From NCBI GenBank assembly GCA_900088475.1, contig FLMG01001956.1:62001-126000 (forward strand): a DNA stretch of 64,000 nt, in the 5' to 3' direction. Numbering within the stretch: position 1 is the first letter of the stretch; each line of letters begins with the position of its first letter. This stretch comes from Hyphochytrium catenoides. Lineage: Eukaryota > Sar > Hyphochytriomycetes > Hyphochytriales > Hyphochytriaceae. A program made the translations under genes and the position numbers. The notes beneath the pieces were generated by a model. It ran no database searches. It worked only from the letters and a program-made list of their open reading frames with translations, and was not told where the DNA came from. Below are positions 24,165 through 34,889 of this stretch, one piece after another.

Positions 24165-27100
24165 TCATACGTGACAGAGGGAGGAATGAACTGCAGTAGG
24201 ACGTACGGAGAGCTTTGACCCTTTCCCGGCCACGGGGCTTGATGGTCCATATTTCGAGGGGCTCTGTGGGTCGCCATAACCGCCCATTCCACCAGCTATT
24301 TCAATCTCAGCGTCGTACCTTCTGCCTGGTGGCCTCAAACCTGACGTATCAGCAAAGGAGAGGTCAATGCTAGACAAAAGAAAGACTTCAAATTCATACT
24401 ATTAGTGATCGGCGGATACCATACACTGCATTATAAGGAATGGAAGAAGTTAGTAAAGCAGATCCATGTTAAGGGAATATGAAAACGTGAAAGCTAGATC
24501 CAGGACCAACAGAGCGTCTTGTAGATAAACTAGCTACAAGAGAGATGCTACTTCGTTACCATAGGAATTTTCGGCTGATGTGCAGCGGCAGACAGTGTCA
24601 CACGCGCAGTGAGAGAAGTGGCAAGCGTCGCCTCGCCTGCAAACACCCTTATTCTGAAAGTCATAGCAAACTCCTAGCCCTTCGGTCGACTTGGGGCCTC
24701 CTGGCCCTTCAAATAAATGACAGAGTGGATCAGCTGCAATCAATGGGAATTGTAGGTAATGTCACGACAGTCTTACGTCCTCCTCCGTCCATTAGCTTCC
24801 GCCTCTTGCTATTCTGCTTTTCCATCTGCATACACACACAACTTAGAGGAAGTAACCGGCAATTGTGATGGATGAAGGAACATCATGTGAACGTTGCACA
24901 ATGAAGGAGCTGAAATGGCCTAGTGATAAGGCCCTCAGAAGCATCAAACAAGATTGCCAGGGAGGAGTGCCCCCCAACAGCTACTGGTATCCAGCATTTA
25001 AACTAGGCTAAAGAGATCAGACAAGTGCTGCCAAAGGCGCAGGTAAGCTCGTTAAGAAATAAGTAGCATACCACTTAACAACAACCTCACCTCAATCTGT
25101 CTCTTTGCTGCGAGTGTATGTTTTCTTAATCGGGCGACAAAGGGCGCAGAAATAGCTGGATCCTCACTAAAGATGCCCTCGAGCTCGTCAATAGAGATGT
25201 TGTCAAGAATAGCTTGCTTGACCGTAGCTGCCAACGAACTTCAGTTGACTGGTTAGACGCCGGAGTGAAGAAGGAAAAAAACGCCTCTCTGAAAGAAAGT
25301 GGGACAAAACAGCAGCGGTGCGATTGACTTACATATCTGTTGCCTGTTTCAGATCCTCTCTAGTCCTATGTAGCCGCCATCCACCTGAGGAGAGCCACTG
25401 AGTTGCCGTCTTTTAACTTGCCACCCGTCTTCGATAAATATAAAGAGAAGATACCTGTGCGCCATCCTGGCCCTCTCTCAGGGTGCACAAAGTCTGGGTT
25501 ACCGACTTCCCAGCCCTGATTGGGGTCTGGAGACGGAATGAAGGTCGGCCAGGACTACGTAGACGCAACGTCCAGTCACCAGTAAGTCGTATAAGTTCTA
25601 CCCAACTTTTCAGGGAGAGACCTACCACATCGTAGACACACTCCACGATCCTCTCCCCTGACTTAACAGCACTATCTTTAGCAACATTCTCGAAGAGCTC
25701 TATTGTTGTCATACCCAGGGCCATACAGAGATGCAAAAAGCCTTTGTAAGTAGAGCCATTGAAGGGGGAAAGGAATAGGAATAACGATTGGTAAGGCCAA
25801 AGAAATTAATAAAAAAGCACACACTAGCTAATGAGTAGCAAACGGATGCCTCGTCACGGAGATTACCTGGCTCCAGGCTGATCCAATCATGGAAAACATG
25901 CGCTTTCCTATGAGACAGATGGAGCTTGAAGCGTGGGCTAGGTGGTCTTCCTCTCCATTCTGCCGCTAAGATGAAGTTACAAGTCTGCCTACCCCCAGAA
26001 GCAGCCCGAAACAATCCCCTATTGATGCCAGACTAGCGAAGCTAATGAGTGAGAATGTATCATCAGCGCCACTGCACACTCACTTACCTGGTATGGCGCA
26101 GTGGAATGACAGAAAACAAGCCCCACTGAGTTGTAGGGTAACCTACATTCATGTCCCGAAAGGTGAGTTAGCATAAGAATGCAAGTTTACAGGGATTGAT
26201 TAGCCCTCAGAGCAAGGCTACTACCTCCCATACCGTGACCCGCCCGTTTAGCAGATGCCAAAAGGTTGACCATGCAATGAAAAAGAAAGGAAGGAGAGAT
26301 CTGGAGACCAAGACCAAAGACAACAACACAAGATAAGGCTGAGCGCACACAACATAAATCAAGGCTGAAGAAATGGCCATGGAGGAGAGGACGGAGAATT
26401 GGAGTTGAGAGTTAACGAATCATCACCCATGCCTAATAATAGCTTTGAGAAGGAAAGGCCAAACTCTATAAAATGCGTACCTTGGTATGGATTTAGTGAC
26501 ATAAGAGAGTTTGTTGGCGGGGTAGATCGCCTTCAACACAACGGGGAATGCATCCGGCGGGCATCCAGGTGGGGCTGGTAGGGCTTTCTTGGGACCCATA
26601 ACGTCATTCTGAATAATCTTCATATAATAGGGTCAGCCGTCGTATCATCATTAGAGATAATAGGAAATATAGGCTAACAGAGTCAACAGTGCATGGGAAT
26701 GGAAGAGGCAACAGCTTCGGGTCAGCAAAGCTAAAGCACGATTGAATAGCGATGTTGGAATACATGTGTGGTCGCTTGGCGAACTTGTAGAAATTAGCAA
26801 ATGGAGAATATTATGCACCTTTAATCGCTCGGGTAAGGTTAACCGCATAACGTTGTGAGCGTTAATGAGCAGCATATCCGAGACCACAAAACGAGTGGAA
26901 CGCTTGGTTGCATCCTACATGCTTTGCCGTCAGTGCTGACCAAACATTGTCCTATACTTGCTGAGACAGTCTTGAGTGCACCTTTTCAAGCACCAGATCC
27001 CCGTCCAAGAGTGTCCAGTGGTGATTTGTTAGGGTTTGACCTTCCGGGTTGGCCTTCACTCTATCTGGGCGTAGTGGGAAGTGCAAATGAACCTACTTAA

Positions 27101-27674
27101 CAGTGATCGAAAGCCCCGCATTAGCGTGCCTCGCGTTTCGTTCAACCAATCCTTCAGTAATATCCAACGTACCCTCCGACACTCGTAGCTACCATCTACC
27201 AGAAAGCATTCGTTGTGCATAATCAGGAGGAGAAGTCTGGGGCCACAGTTATGATGTCAGATTGCCGTTATAACGTATCCTCTATGTCAACCTCCAGGAA
27301 AGCGATAACAAGGAGGTACCTGATCCCGTCCGCTTGTTCCGTCACAAAATACGGCTCATCGACGACCCTCTCTAGTGCTGGAAGGAAATATCATTCGTGC
27401 GTTAGGAGATAACCTTGATCAAAGTAAGTCGTGACATACCTGCTCTCGTCAGTGGGACCGGTTCTGCCCAAGGGAAAAGCGGCTGTAAGTGCGGGTCAGC
27501 ATATCCAACCATCTTCATCAGCTTCGTCTGGAGAGAGAGCTGTCGACAACAACTGATTAGGATACCACTCCTTGCCAACTTCATCAGCTTAAGGACCTGA
27601 AGGCTAGGGGTTAACTTTTCCCCCGGAAGTTCCGGGAACGCGTCTGCGCTCAAAGGAGGTCGGATTTCTGCCAT
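24165..27674 (-). CDS. mRNA capping guanylyltransferase homologue with C-terminal CCCH zinc finger; catalytic motifs altered
   Basis: Sixteen exons run in phase from ATG 27674 to a TGA at 24165: 27674-27597, 27539-27440, 27377-27320, 27236-27173, 27092-26982, 26914-26819, 26617-26481, 26142-26088, 25984-25867, 25699-25626, 25515-25455, 25384-25333, 25238-25091, 24825-24777, 24733-24604 and 24369-24165 (511 residues). The order follows eukaryotic capping GTases: FPWAEPVPLTRA, YFVTEQADGIR (motif I), ECFLVDG, WTLLDGDLVLEK (motif III), FVVSDMLLINAHNVM (IIIa), SVGLVF (motif IV), an OB-like part ending ERIVECVYD, and WRLHRTREDLKQATD. The nucleotidyl lysine of KxDG is Gln74, motif IV has Val for Asp, and no LLKWK motif V is found. 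After KRRK comes C423-X8-C-X5-C-X3-H442, a CCCH finger. No triphosphatase domain is present. It may be an RNA-binding pseudoenzyme; exon choice around motif V is the weak point. Confidence 0.78.
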
Positions 27675-27937
27675 AATCCCTAAAACCTCAGTACCGCGGC
27701 TGCCAAGAGGCCACTCAAACACTAAGCTAACGCATGCAAGCCCATTCGGTGTTGAAACAACAGGTCAGCAGAGTGATCACCATTGATCAGCGAAGAGCAA
27801 ATGAACAGTACTGATGATCCGTCTGACCGCTATGGGTCACGGTCCTTCTACAGCACCCTTGTAAGTGATATGTGGCCAGGGTAGGGCTCTGTCTGCACCT
27901 GACTCTGAGATGTAGGCTTCCTCGAGGATAGGCACTC

Positions 27938-28316
27938 TCATCTCATGAGGTGGTTCCTGATGATGGATGACATGATGAGGGAGCTTGTAAAAGGATCTGC
28001 TTGCACTTGATCCAAAGGTCAATCAAGCGCACAGGGTGATGTCTGCGATGATCTGAAGTGTGTCTGTACGTCTGTACGCATACTGCATACCTTCCTTCAC
28101 AGAAGACCTCGAGATCATAAAATTGGTTAATCTCTGCTTGATTGAGGTTCGGTAATCAGGCTCATGATGGCTTTTGTGAAGTACGAAGTGATTGCAACTT
28201 CCAGAAAGGAAGAAGCGGCATGGAGGAAAGGGAAAGGAAGTCCAAGGAAATGCATCGACTTCCAGGGCTTCGAGTGCTTGGATGAGTGCTGCTGCATTCT
28301 GCATGGTGCTCCTCAT
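27938..28316 (-). CDS. Small helical protein (about 62 aa), hypothetical
   Basis: Three exons fit in phase: 28316-28260, 28160-28091 and 27999-27938. The product starts MRSTMQNAAALIQALEALE, continues YRTSIKQRLTNFMISRSSV and ends SSLIMSSIIRNHLMR. It is predicted helical and amphipathic, without Cys, and not recognised. An unrelated + strand open frame covers 28192-28464, so the coding strand is not certain. It is upstream of, and on the same strand as, the capping-enzyme homologue, which starts 264 bp further on. Confidence 0.35.
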
Positions 28317-28530
28317 CTTCGCAGGCACATCTGCAGCACCTGAACTCTTCTTCTTGCAGCCTGCACCAGCCGCTTCTTATGTTGATAGGGTGTTACGAGG
28401 CGAACTGAGGAATAGACAAGAAGCGAAGCTTATCGCCTGGTGGAGAGATAAAGGACAGTCCTAATCTACCTCGAGTGCCTCTGGCAGGGAAAGCAGAAAA
28501 GTCTTTTCTTGGGAAGACATACTAAACTCG

Positions 28531-31173
28531 ATGGCGTCTTCCGATGGCGGAAGCCGGGATCAAGGCTACCCTGTCGTTCTCCACGTTTACGATCTGAGTA
28601 GAGGCTTGGCATCACAGATGTCCCTTCAGCTGATTGGAAAACAGATTGATGGCGTCTGGCACACGGGAATTCATGTCTATGGGAAGGAATGGTTCTACGG
28701 TGGCGGGATCCAGGTATGGGATGCTCGGTCACTCACATCATGTTGCCATTAGTCTAATCCCTAGCCTGCAGTGCTCGTCAGCCGAGGATGTGATTCGCAC
28801 TTATGGGATGCGACCAGTCGAGCAAGTGTCGCTTGGCGTGACCAATTTGGACGAAGAGGTTTTCGTGGAGTTTTTATCGGAGGTACGGAACGTTCTGACT
28901 GCAGTCATTTCCAACATGAATGTTCACGCTGAAACTCTGTTATGGCCGCGTTCATTCTGTAGCTTAGTAGACATTTTACTTGTTCTTGCTGCTAGCCGCT
29001 GCGTAGAATGCGGCTAAGATGGTTACTGACACATTCGGTGCTGCAGATCTCGCCGCGTTTTACGGCAGCGACTTACAATCTACTGACGAACAACTGCAAT
29101 AACTTTACCAACGAGTGCGCCCAGTTCTTGCTAGGCCGCGGCATCCCGCAACACATCATCGACCTTCCAAACGAAGCCCTAAATTCCCCGATTGGGTAAG
29201 CGGTCTAGAAGTACCTTGTCTCTGGAACAGCTATCTTGCCTCTGCAAAAGCTACCCTACTTGTGGCATGTCAGCTGTATCAATCCATTGATGGTGGTTCG
29301 CGGAAGTGAGCCTTAATCGTCTCCGTCATGTCCTCATCAACACTAGGAAGTATTCTTGTTTCTCGCTCTCATACACCTCTCTCTCAGAATGTTTCTTCGA
29401 CCGATGCTGGAGAATATCCAGCGTGATATGGGTTCTCACTTGGCAGAGCACATACCTTTCAACAATCATCAGTTGCACAGCAGAGCAGCAAGAGATCTGG
29501 CAGCTCGATTACAAAACATGGCACCACTCCATCCCACCACAGGTAGAGCCTCAGCTCTTCCCGATAAAGTCCTTGTTCAACGGCGAAGTCCTCTCTCTCT
29601 CTCACTCCAGAAGCGACCTTCCTTTGCTTGTCACCTCTCCTCTCTGTCCTTTACACAATCCCTTCGTCTTTTTGTCCTTTACACAGTTTCTTCTTCCTTT
29701 TGTCCTCTGCTCTGCTTACGCTCCTATTGAACCTGCAGGGGAGCCTCAGAAGGAGCTTTTAAATCAGTACTCTCGGCCATTCGTTTCTAAAGATATAACT
29801 CAGGCGAAGGTTGCTTCCGAGAAGCTTGTATCTAGCTGTCTCGGCCTTGGAGACGAGGAAAAGGCTTCTCTGAGAAGCTTGGGAGATGGCCTTATGGCCC
29901 AAAAAAGCCCGGATTGCAATCAAACTCGGCTGCTATCCAAAATTCTTTTGAATCCCTCAACTCCAACAGATGCAGTCTTCCCTACTCTCTACCTCCTGAG
30001 GGCCGCCGCATACTTGGGCATCGGGGAAACAGTAAACGATCTTCAACCAGCGATCGAGAACTTAGCAAGCAAACTGGCTCTTTCTGATCTACTAACGATT
30101 GGGACTCAGCAAATGGTAAGCACTGCTACTGACAGGGCCTGACTTTCATCCCTTCAGGTGACAGATTGCAGCCTTGTATCTTCTTGTTTCTTTTTTTCTT
30201 GGCAGCTGCACCATACCTCCAATGTAGGAACTAATTGACCTATGTTACCGGCTGTGTCGCAAGATCGTCTGTCTACTGATGAACTTGCTGGGCTCTTCCG
30301 GAGGCAGACGAGTCATCTTCCAGGAGAAAGTCCTTTCTCAGATAGTACCCTACTCCACAAAAGGTACGTCGATCTCGTAATTGTGCTGGCTTTGAGTCTC
30401 TCGTCATCCGTGCTTGTCTCCCAGCCTGTGTAGCGCACGATTGTAGTTACATAACACGTCTCGTCTTAAGTGCAGCATCTTTAGGTTTTTGCTGTTCTCA
30501 GCATTGCATTGCTCCTAACACTGTGCTCCTTGACTACGTTACTCTAAACTTTGTTTGCGCTCTACCCTATCATGTGTCACCTCCTCCGCGGCATCCCAGC
30601 TTTGCGTTCCAGTAGCACGGACTTGCGGAGGGCCGTTAGTGCTTTACTCTTCAACTTTGTCATATCTATAACCAGCGATGGCGATACTATTCCTCGCCCA
30701 GCTCAAGAGGTCAGTAAGCTGATAACTCCAAGGTGTCCTAGGGTTTTTGTTAGCCTTTCTCAATTTAGTACCGTTGAGACCTGTCTCTAATCTTGAGTTT
30801 GCAGATATACACAGCTATCTTAGAGACTATCGCTGAGGAGCCGGATACTGTTACACTCCACCGAATGGTTCTAAGCTTAGGCCATTTGTTGAAGGTAGAG
30901 ATTCTTACCTCGTCTATCCTGTCCAAACCTTATCTCCTACTCCCGTCCTTTGCTTTACTTGAGTATGTCTCCTTTTTGGCTGTGAAACCGGACTAACACA
31001 ATCATTACATCCAGAAATTCGATGGCAATAGGCAGCTTAGCCAGCTGAGAGACTCCTCAGAGGCGGTGCATGCACTACTGAGGAGCCATCTTATTAATGC
31101 GGAGCTCTCGGCCATGAGTCATGAGATTTTGGGAATGGTCACTAGACGAGAGGGTCCTAGCTCAAGGAGCTAA
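28531..31173 (+). CDS. PPPDE (DeSI-type) peptidase fused to a PUL domain
   Basis: Nine exons in phase give 489 residues: 28531-28713, 28772-28882, 29047-29195, 29388-29542, 29739-30115, 30228-30363, 30600-30709, 30805-30894 and 31015-31173. The N-terminal 150 residues or so are a PPPDE fold: VVLHVYDLSRGLA, the catalytic His in VWHTGIHVYGKEWFYGGG, and the catalytic Cys in YNLLTNNCNNFTNECAQFL, closing with LRPMLENIQR. Enzymes of this class (DeSI-1) remove SUMO or ubiquitin. Residues about 210-489 are alpha-helical repeats like the PUL domain of PLAA/Ufd3 (for example AVFPTLYLLRAAAYLG, LRRAVSALLFNFVI, LHRMVLSLGHLLK). PUL domains bind the C-terminal tail of p97/Cdc48, so the protein probably acts on ubiquitin-like conjugates brought by p97. 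The fold call for the N-terminus is firm; PUL is likely. Confidence 0.87.
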
Positions 31174-31230
31174 AGGGCAAGCGACCTTGAAAACAAATAA
31201 AGATATTAAAGACCCTTTTGTGATGCTCCT

Positions 31231-31922
31231 TCAAGAGTGCCTTATGCCGATCCGGTTATAATGACACCTCACCGCCTCCGTCCTCTTCTTTGCAGCAGCA
31301 AGCAGCATCCCGTATAACTCCCCGTCTTTGGCTTCTTGCATTGGCGGAAGACCGGTTGCCACGTAAGCTTTGTCGGTGTGAAGGGACTTCCTAGCCTGAG
31401 CAGGAGTGTCGCATATCAGCACACACATACAATCCGCAAATACCGGTGGAATGATAAATCTACCCTTAGAGGGCATGCAGAGGCCGATGACAGATCTTAC
31501 TTGCAAAATGCAAAGACATAAGCCAAGATTCGCCCGACAAACAAAGATACTTGGAACAGATGAAAGCTTCATAAACTTCCGTTCTAGTTGAATTGTTCAC
31601 ATTTGCGAAGCCGCGGTTTGCAGACCAAGGATCACTGAAAGTTTCCGAGCTGCTACTTTCGCCGATCGTTACTTTGTGCCATAGTTCTTACATGCCGCCG
31701 CGATAGGACAGAGCTCTTCCTCGGGCAACTTCTTACAAAGAACTTAAAAAAGCCTGACAAGTCTCTCACATACTGCCGACGGTCGAAGCTCCTGCAGACT
31801 GCGCCTCGGGACGGCGTAAGATAGACAACAACGGACAGAGAGCAAATCGTGAGGAGAGAGAGAAAAGAGAGGGGAACCTGGCAACTGTATGGCCCATGGA
31901 CACCTAGAACATACTGTCCCAT
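31231..31922 (-). CDS. YCII-like small protein (exon structure partly unresolved)
   Basis: The last exon, 31495-31231, is well formed. It encodes GLCMPSKGRFIIPPVFADCMCVLICDTPAQARK, then DKAYVATGLPP, a pattern like YCII dimeric alpha-beta barrel proteins (a strand, then an AxAR helix, then a DPY/AGL-type segment). A first exon may be 31922-31878 (MGQYVLGVHGPYSCQ). Middle exons lie between 31800 and 31690 but could not be joined in one phase. YCII proteins are small cytosolic or organellar proteins of mostly unknown function. Only 44 bp separate this start from that of the divergently transcribed carrier gene. Confidence 0.4.
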
Positions 31923-31966
31923 GAGACTTTGGGTGTTGATGGTTGTCTGTTCTCTTCTTGAAAGCG
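31923..31966. promoter_or_regulatory. Putative bidirectional promoter segment
   Basis: Only 44 bp lie between the proposed ATG on the minus strand (31922) and the carrier ATG on the plus strand (31967). If both starts hold, the two genes share 5' control sequence, and their 5' UTRs must be very short or overlap. Confidence 0.25.
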
Positions 31967-34662
31967 ATGACAATGGGCGGCATAGACGATAGAACGTTAA
32001 ACAGCAAATCCGCTGACGGGCACAGTGGAGTCAGAGCAACCGCGGATATTCGTGGCTATGACTCTGTTGCCGGAGGAGTAGAGCCTGTCTCGAGTGACCA
32101 GAATGTCAGTAGTAGCACCACAACGCCAGAGATGAGCTCCTCGGCGAAAGACGCCAGCTCACCTGGGTCTGGCCGGAAAGGAGAAGGGAAGCCTAAGGTC
32201 GCACTTAAGAAGGCGATGTCTATACGTGTGCAATCACGAAGAAAGTCATGGTCCACACTGCAACCTGAAGTGATAAGGGCAGAGTTTGACGCTATTGCCA
32301 ACAAAGACACACACCTCATAAGTCAGTTCGATATGAAGAGAGCATTGGAGCGGCTAGGACTGAAAACGACAATGAAGCAGGTTGTCTCTACCTTGTTCCC
32401 TCTTCCAGTCATTGTGCGAACATTCCTTCATTTATTTTCTGACGTATCAGGTTATTGACATCATGACCAAGAGTGATCGAAATAATGACGGATATGTGGA
32501 CTTCGAAGAGTTTAAGGCGTATGTGCAAAGCCGCCAGGCAGATATAGAAGCTGCATTTGACGCACTGGATAGCAACATGGACGGTGTGATCACGGATAGA
32601 GAGCTCCATGAGGCAGTCAGTAGTCTCGGACTTCGAGCCGGTAGTGAGGACATCCATCGACTGCTGAAAAAGGTTGGAGCTTCGATTGGGTGCCTCTGTG
32701 GTCTTACACATTGTATGCCTTTATGGTTTGCACTTTAGCACACGCTGACTGGTTTCGAACGCTATTATCCATGTGATGGCTTTCTCACGGGCTTTGTTAA
32801 CTATTTGGCACTTTTCCCATAGCTCAGTATCAACTCGTTCTTTCTTTACTAAATGTTTTGAGAAACTGACACTTGCTCCCTGCAACAGATGGACAGCGAT
32901 GATTCAGGTGCCATAGACTTCAACGAATTTCGACACTTCTTGATGCTTCTACCTGATGTCAACCTCAACGCAGTCTTTGAGCAGTACGTCCACTTTCTGC
33001 TGTGAGGTAACCCTCTGAAATTCCAGCACTAAAGTCTCCTTCTCTAGGTTCATGCATGGCATTGTCGATGTAGGAGAGTCTGCGTCCATTCCTCCTGACC
33101 TGAAAAGAAGCCATACCGCTACCGTAGGCCCCCTTAGCATCATGTTAGCTGGCGGGATTGCTGGAGCCATCTCAAGGTACCACTCGTGTGAAACACTAGA
33201 AAGAGTTGAGGAAGGCCTGTGAGAAGACGAAAAGGCTGAGACCATGATTAAGTTGAACAATTTCTATGCTTCTAGGACCGCCACTGCTCCTATGGACAGA
33301 TTAAAGGTCATACTACAGGCGGGGAAGTCGACAAATGGTCCACAGGTCACAGGCGTTCTACAAGGAATAAAAGAAATCTACCGGTCGTCGGGCTGGAGAG
33401 GATTTTTCAGAGGCAACGGTGAGAACCCAGAACATTTCCCTTGTCCATTGATATTCTAAGCATCAGTTCATCGGCATTTCTGGTGGGAAGGTTGCACTTA
33501 TGTATCGCTGAGGCACGGGTCATGCTGAGTTTCCACTTGCTGTTAATTCTCTTACTATCAGCCAGCTCAAAGCTTTCTCGTCGTCTAGTCAGTGTCATGC
33601 TGGTCACTAAATCAACCAGAGAGACTGACTCTCCTAATCTATCCTATCAGGAGCCAATGTATTGAAGATTGCACCTGAAAGCGCCACAAAATTTCTGTCT
33701 TACGACCTTTTCAAAACGCGTGTCGCCGCTGATGTTGATAACATTACCATGGCAGAGAGGCTCCTGGCTGGTAGTTGTGCAGGAGCACTCAGCCAGTTCC
33801 TTATATATCCCATGGAAATCACCAAGACAAGGCTAGCGCTTGCTTCAGAGCAGGAATACTCAGGGATCAGGGACTGTATAGTCAAAATCCGAGAACGAGA
33901 AGGGGTCAGAGCCTTATATAGAGGCCTTGGAGCGTCTCTTACGGGAATAGTCCCTTATGCAGGAGTGGACTTGGCTGTATTCAACTTTCTCAAGGACTCC
34001 TATGTGCGAAGTCAAATAGGATCAACCAAAGAGCCATCAGTGGTCGTCCTCTTAAGCTTTGGGGCTTTGTCTTCCACACTTGGACAGGTAAGGATCGGCC
34101 ATGCCCGTCTCTCCTCCCATAGTCTCCACTAGTGCCCGTCTCTCCTCCCATAGTCTCCACTATCGGCCTTTATGTAGTTAGTTGCAATGTTCTACAATCA
34201 TCTTTGTTACTTGTTTGAACTGATACAATGTGTCTGGCACCGGTAACCTCTCATGCAGCTGGTAGCCTATCCTTTGAATCTGGTGCGAACCCGGCTGCAA
34301 GCCCAGGGAATGCATGGTCGGCCCGTGATCTATAGCGGTATGGTGGACTGCTTCCAGAAAACCCTGCATGAAGAAGGGGTGAAAGGGCTCTATAGGGGCC
34401 TTCTCCCCAACTTCATGAAGGCCATACCAGCCATTAGCATCAGGTATGGATGATAGAAGGGTGTAAACGACGGTCTTATAAAGAAATGGAGGAAGAACCG
34501 TGAGCCGCGCCGAAAAGTGCCATGTTTTACTGAGAGTATAAGGATGACGTTACTAGGTACAGAATGACCAAAGTTCTTGAGCTTACCAATGACTTCCTTT
34601 GCAGCTATGCTGTCTTCGAGTCACTGAAGCGCGAGATGACCAAGGCTAAGTGGAGTGTCTAA
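31967..34662 (+). CDS. Calcium-binding mitochondrial carrier (SCaMC / ATP-Mg-phosphate carrier type, SLC25)
   Basis: Eight exons in phase give 560 residues: 31967-32380, 32451-32672, 32889-32983, 33048-33176, 33276-33418, 33651-34087, 34259-34443 and 34605-34662. After a Ser/Lys-rich head of about 95 residues, a calmodulin-like part carries one degenerate and three canonical EF-hands (SDRNNDGYVDFEEF, LDSNMDGVITDREL, MDSDDSGAIDFNEF). Then come three mitochondrial-carrier repeats with signatures APMDRLK, YPMEITKTR and YPLNLVRTR and six membrane helices. Proteins of this design exchange ATP-Mg or ADP for phosphate across the inner mitochondrial membrane when cytosolic Ca2+ rises. The head may extend beyond usual family length. 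Assignment to the carrier family is certain; transported nucleotide is inferred from the EF-hand architecture. Confidence 0.94.
34102..34163 (+). repeat. Tandem duplication of a 31-bp unit inside a carrier-gene intron
   Basis: Bases 34102-34132 are repeated at 34133-34163 with 30 of 31 positions identical. The unit is pyrimidine-rich and contains CTCCCATAG, which looks like a splice acceptor, so the intron has two extra decoy acceptor sites before the real one at 34258. Confidence 0.95.
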
Positions 34663-34889
34663 AGTCATTCACTGTCAATAGTATAGCTATTTATCTTAAA
34701 ACAGCTTTACATAGCTGCCCTGGCCCCACAGTTGCCTCTACCGTTATCGTGAGCCTTCCTTGCTTCTGGTTATTGGATTCCTGTATCCGTTACTAAGACT
34801 ACATGAAGATGCTTCTTCAAGTCCAACAATGAGACTAAGCCGCACCTCCTCTTGACGAGTGCAAGAGGAATGAGTCTCTTTTTTTTATC

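Noticed and set aside
26226-26300. Extra exon (RAGHGMG) in the capping-enzyme homologue
   Set aside because: No acceptor AG in a usable place; joining 26481 directly to 26142 keeps phase and the motif IV context.
28192-28464. Plus-strand ORF rich in Arg/Lys/Ala
   Set aside because: Overlaps a better-formed three-exon model on the other strand, and has no family match.
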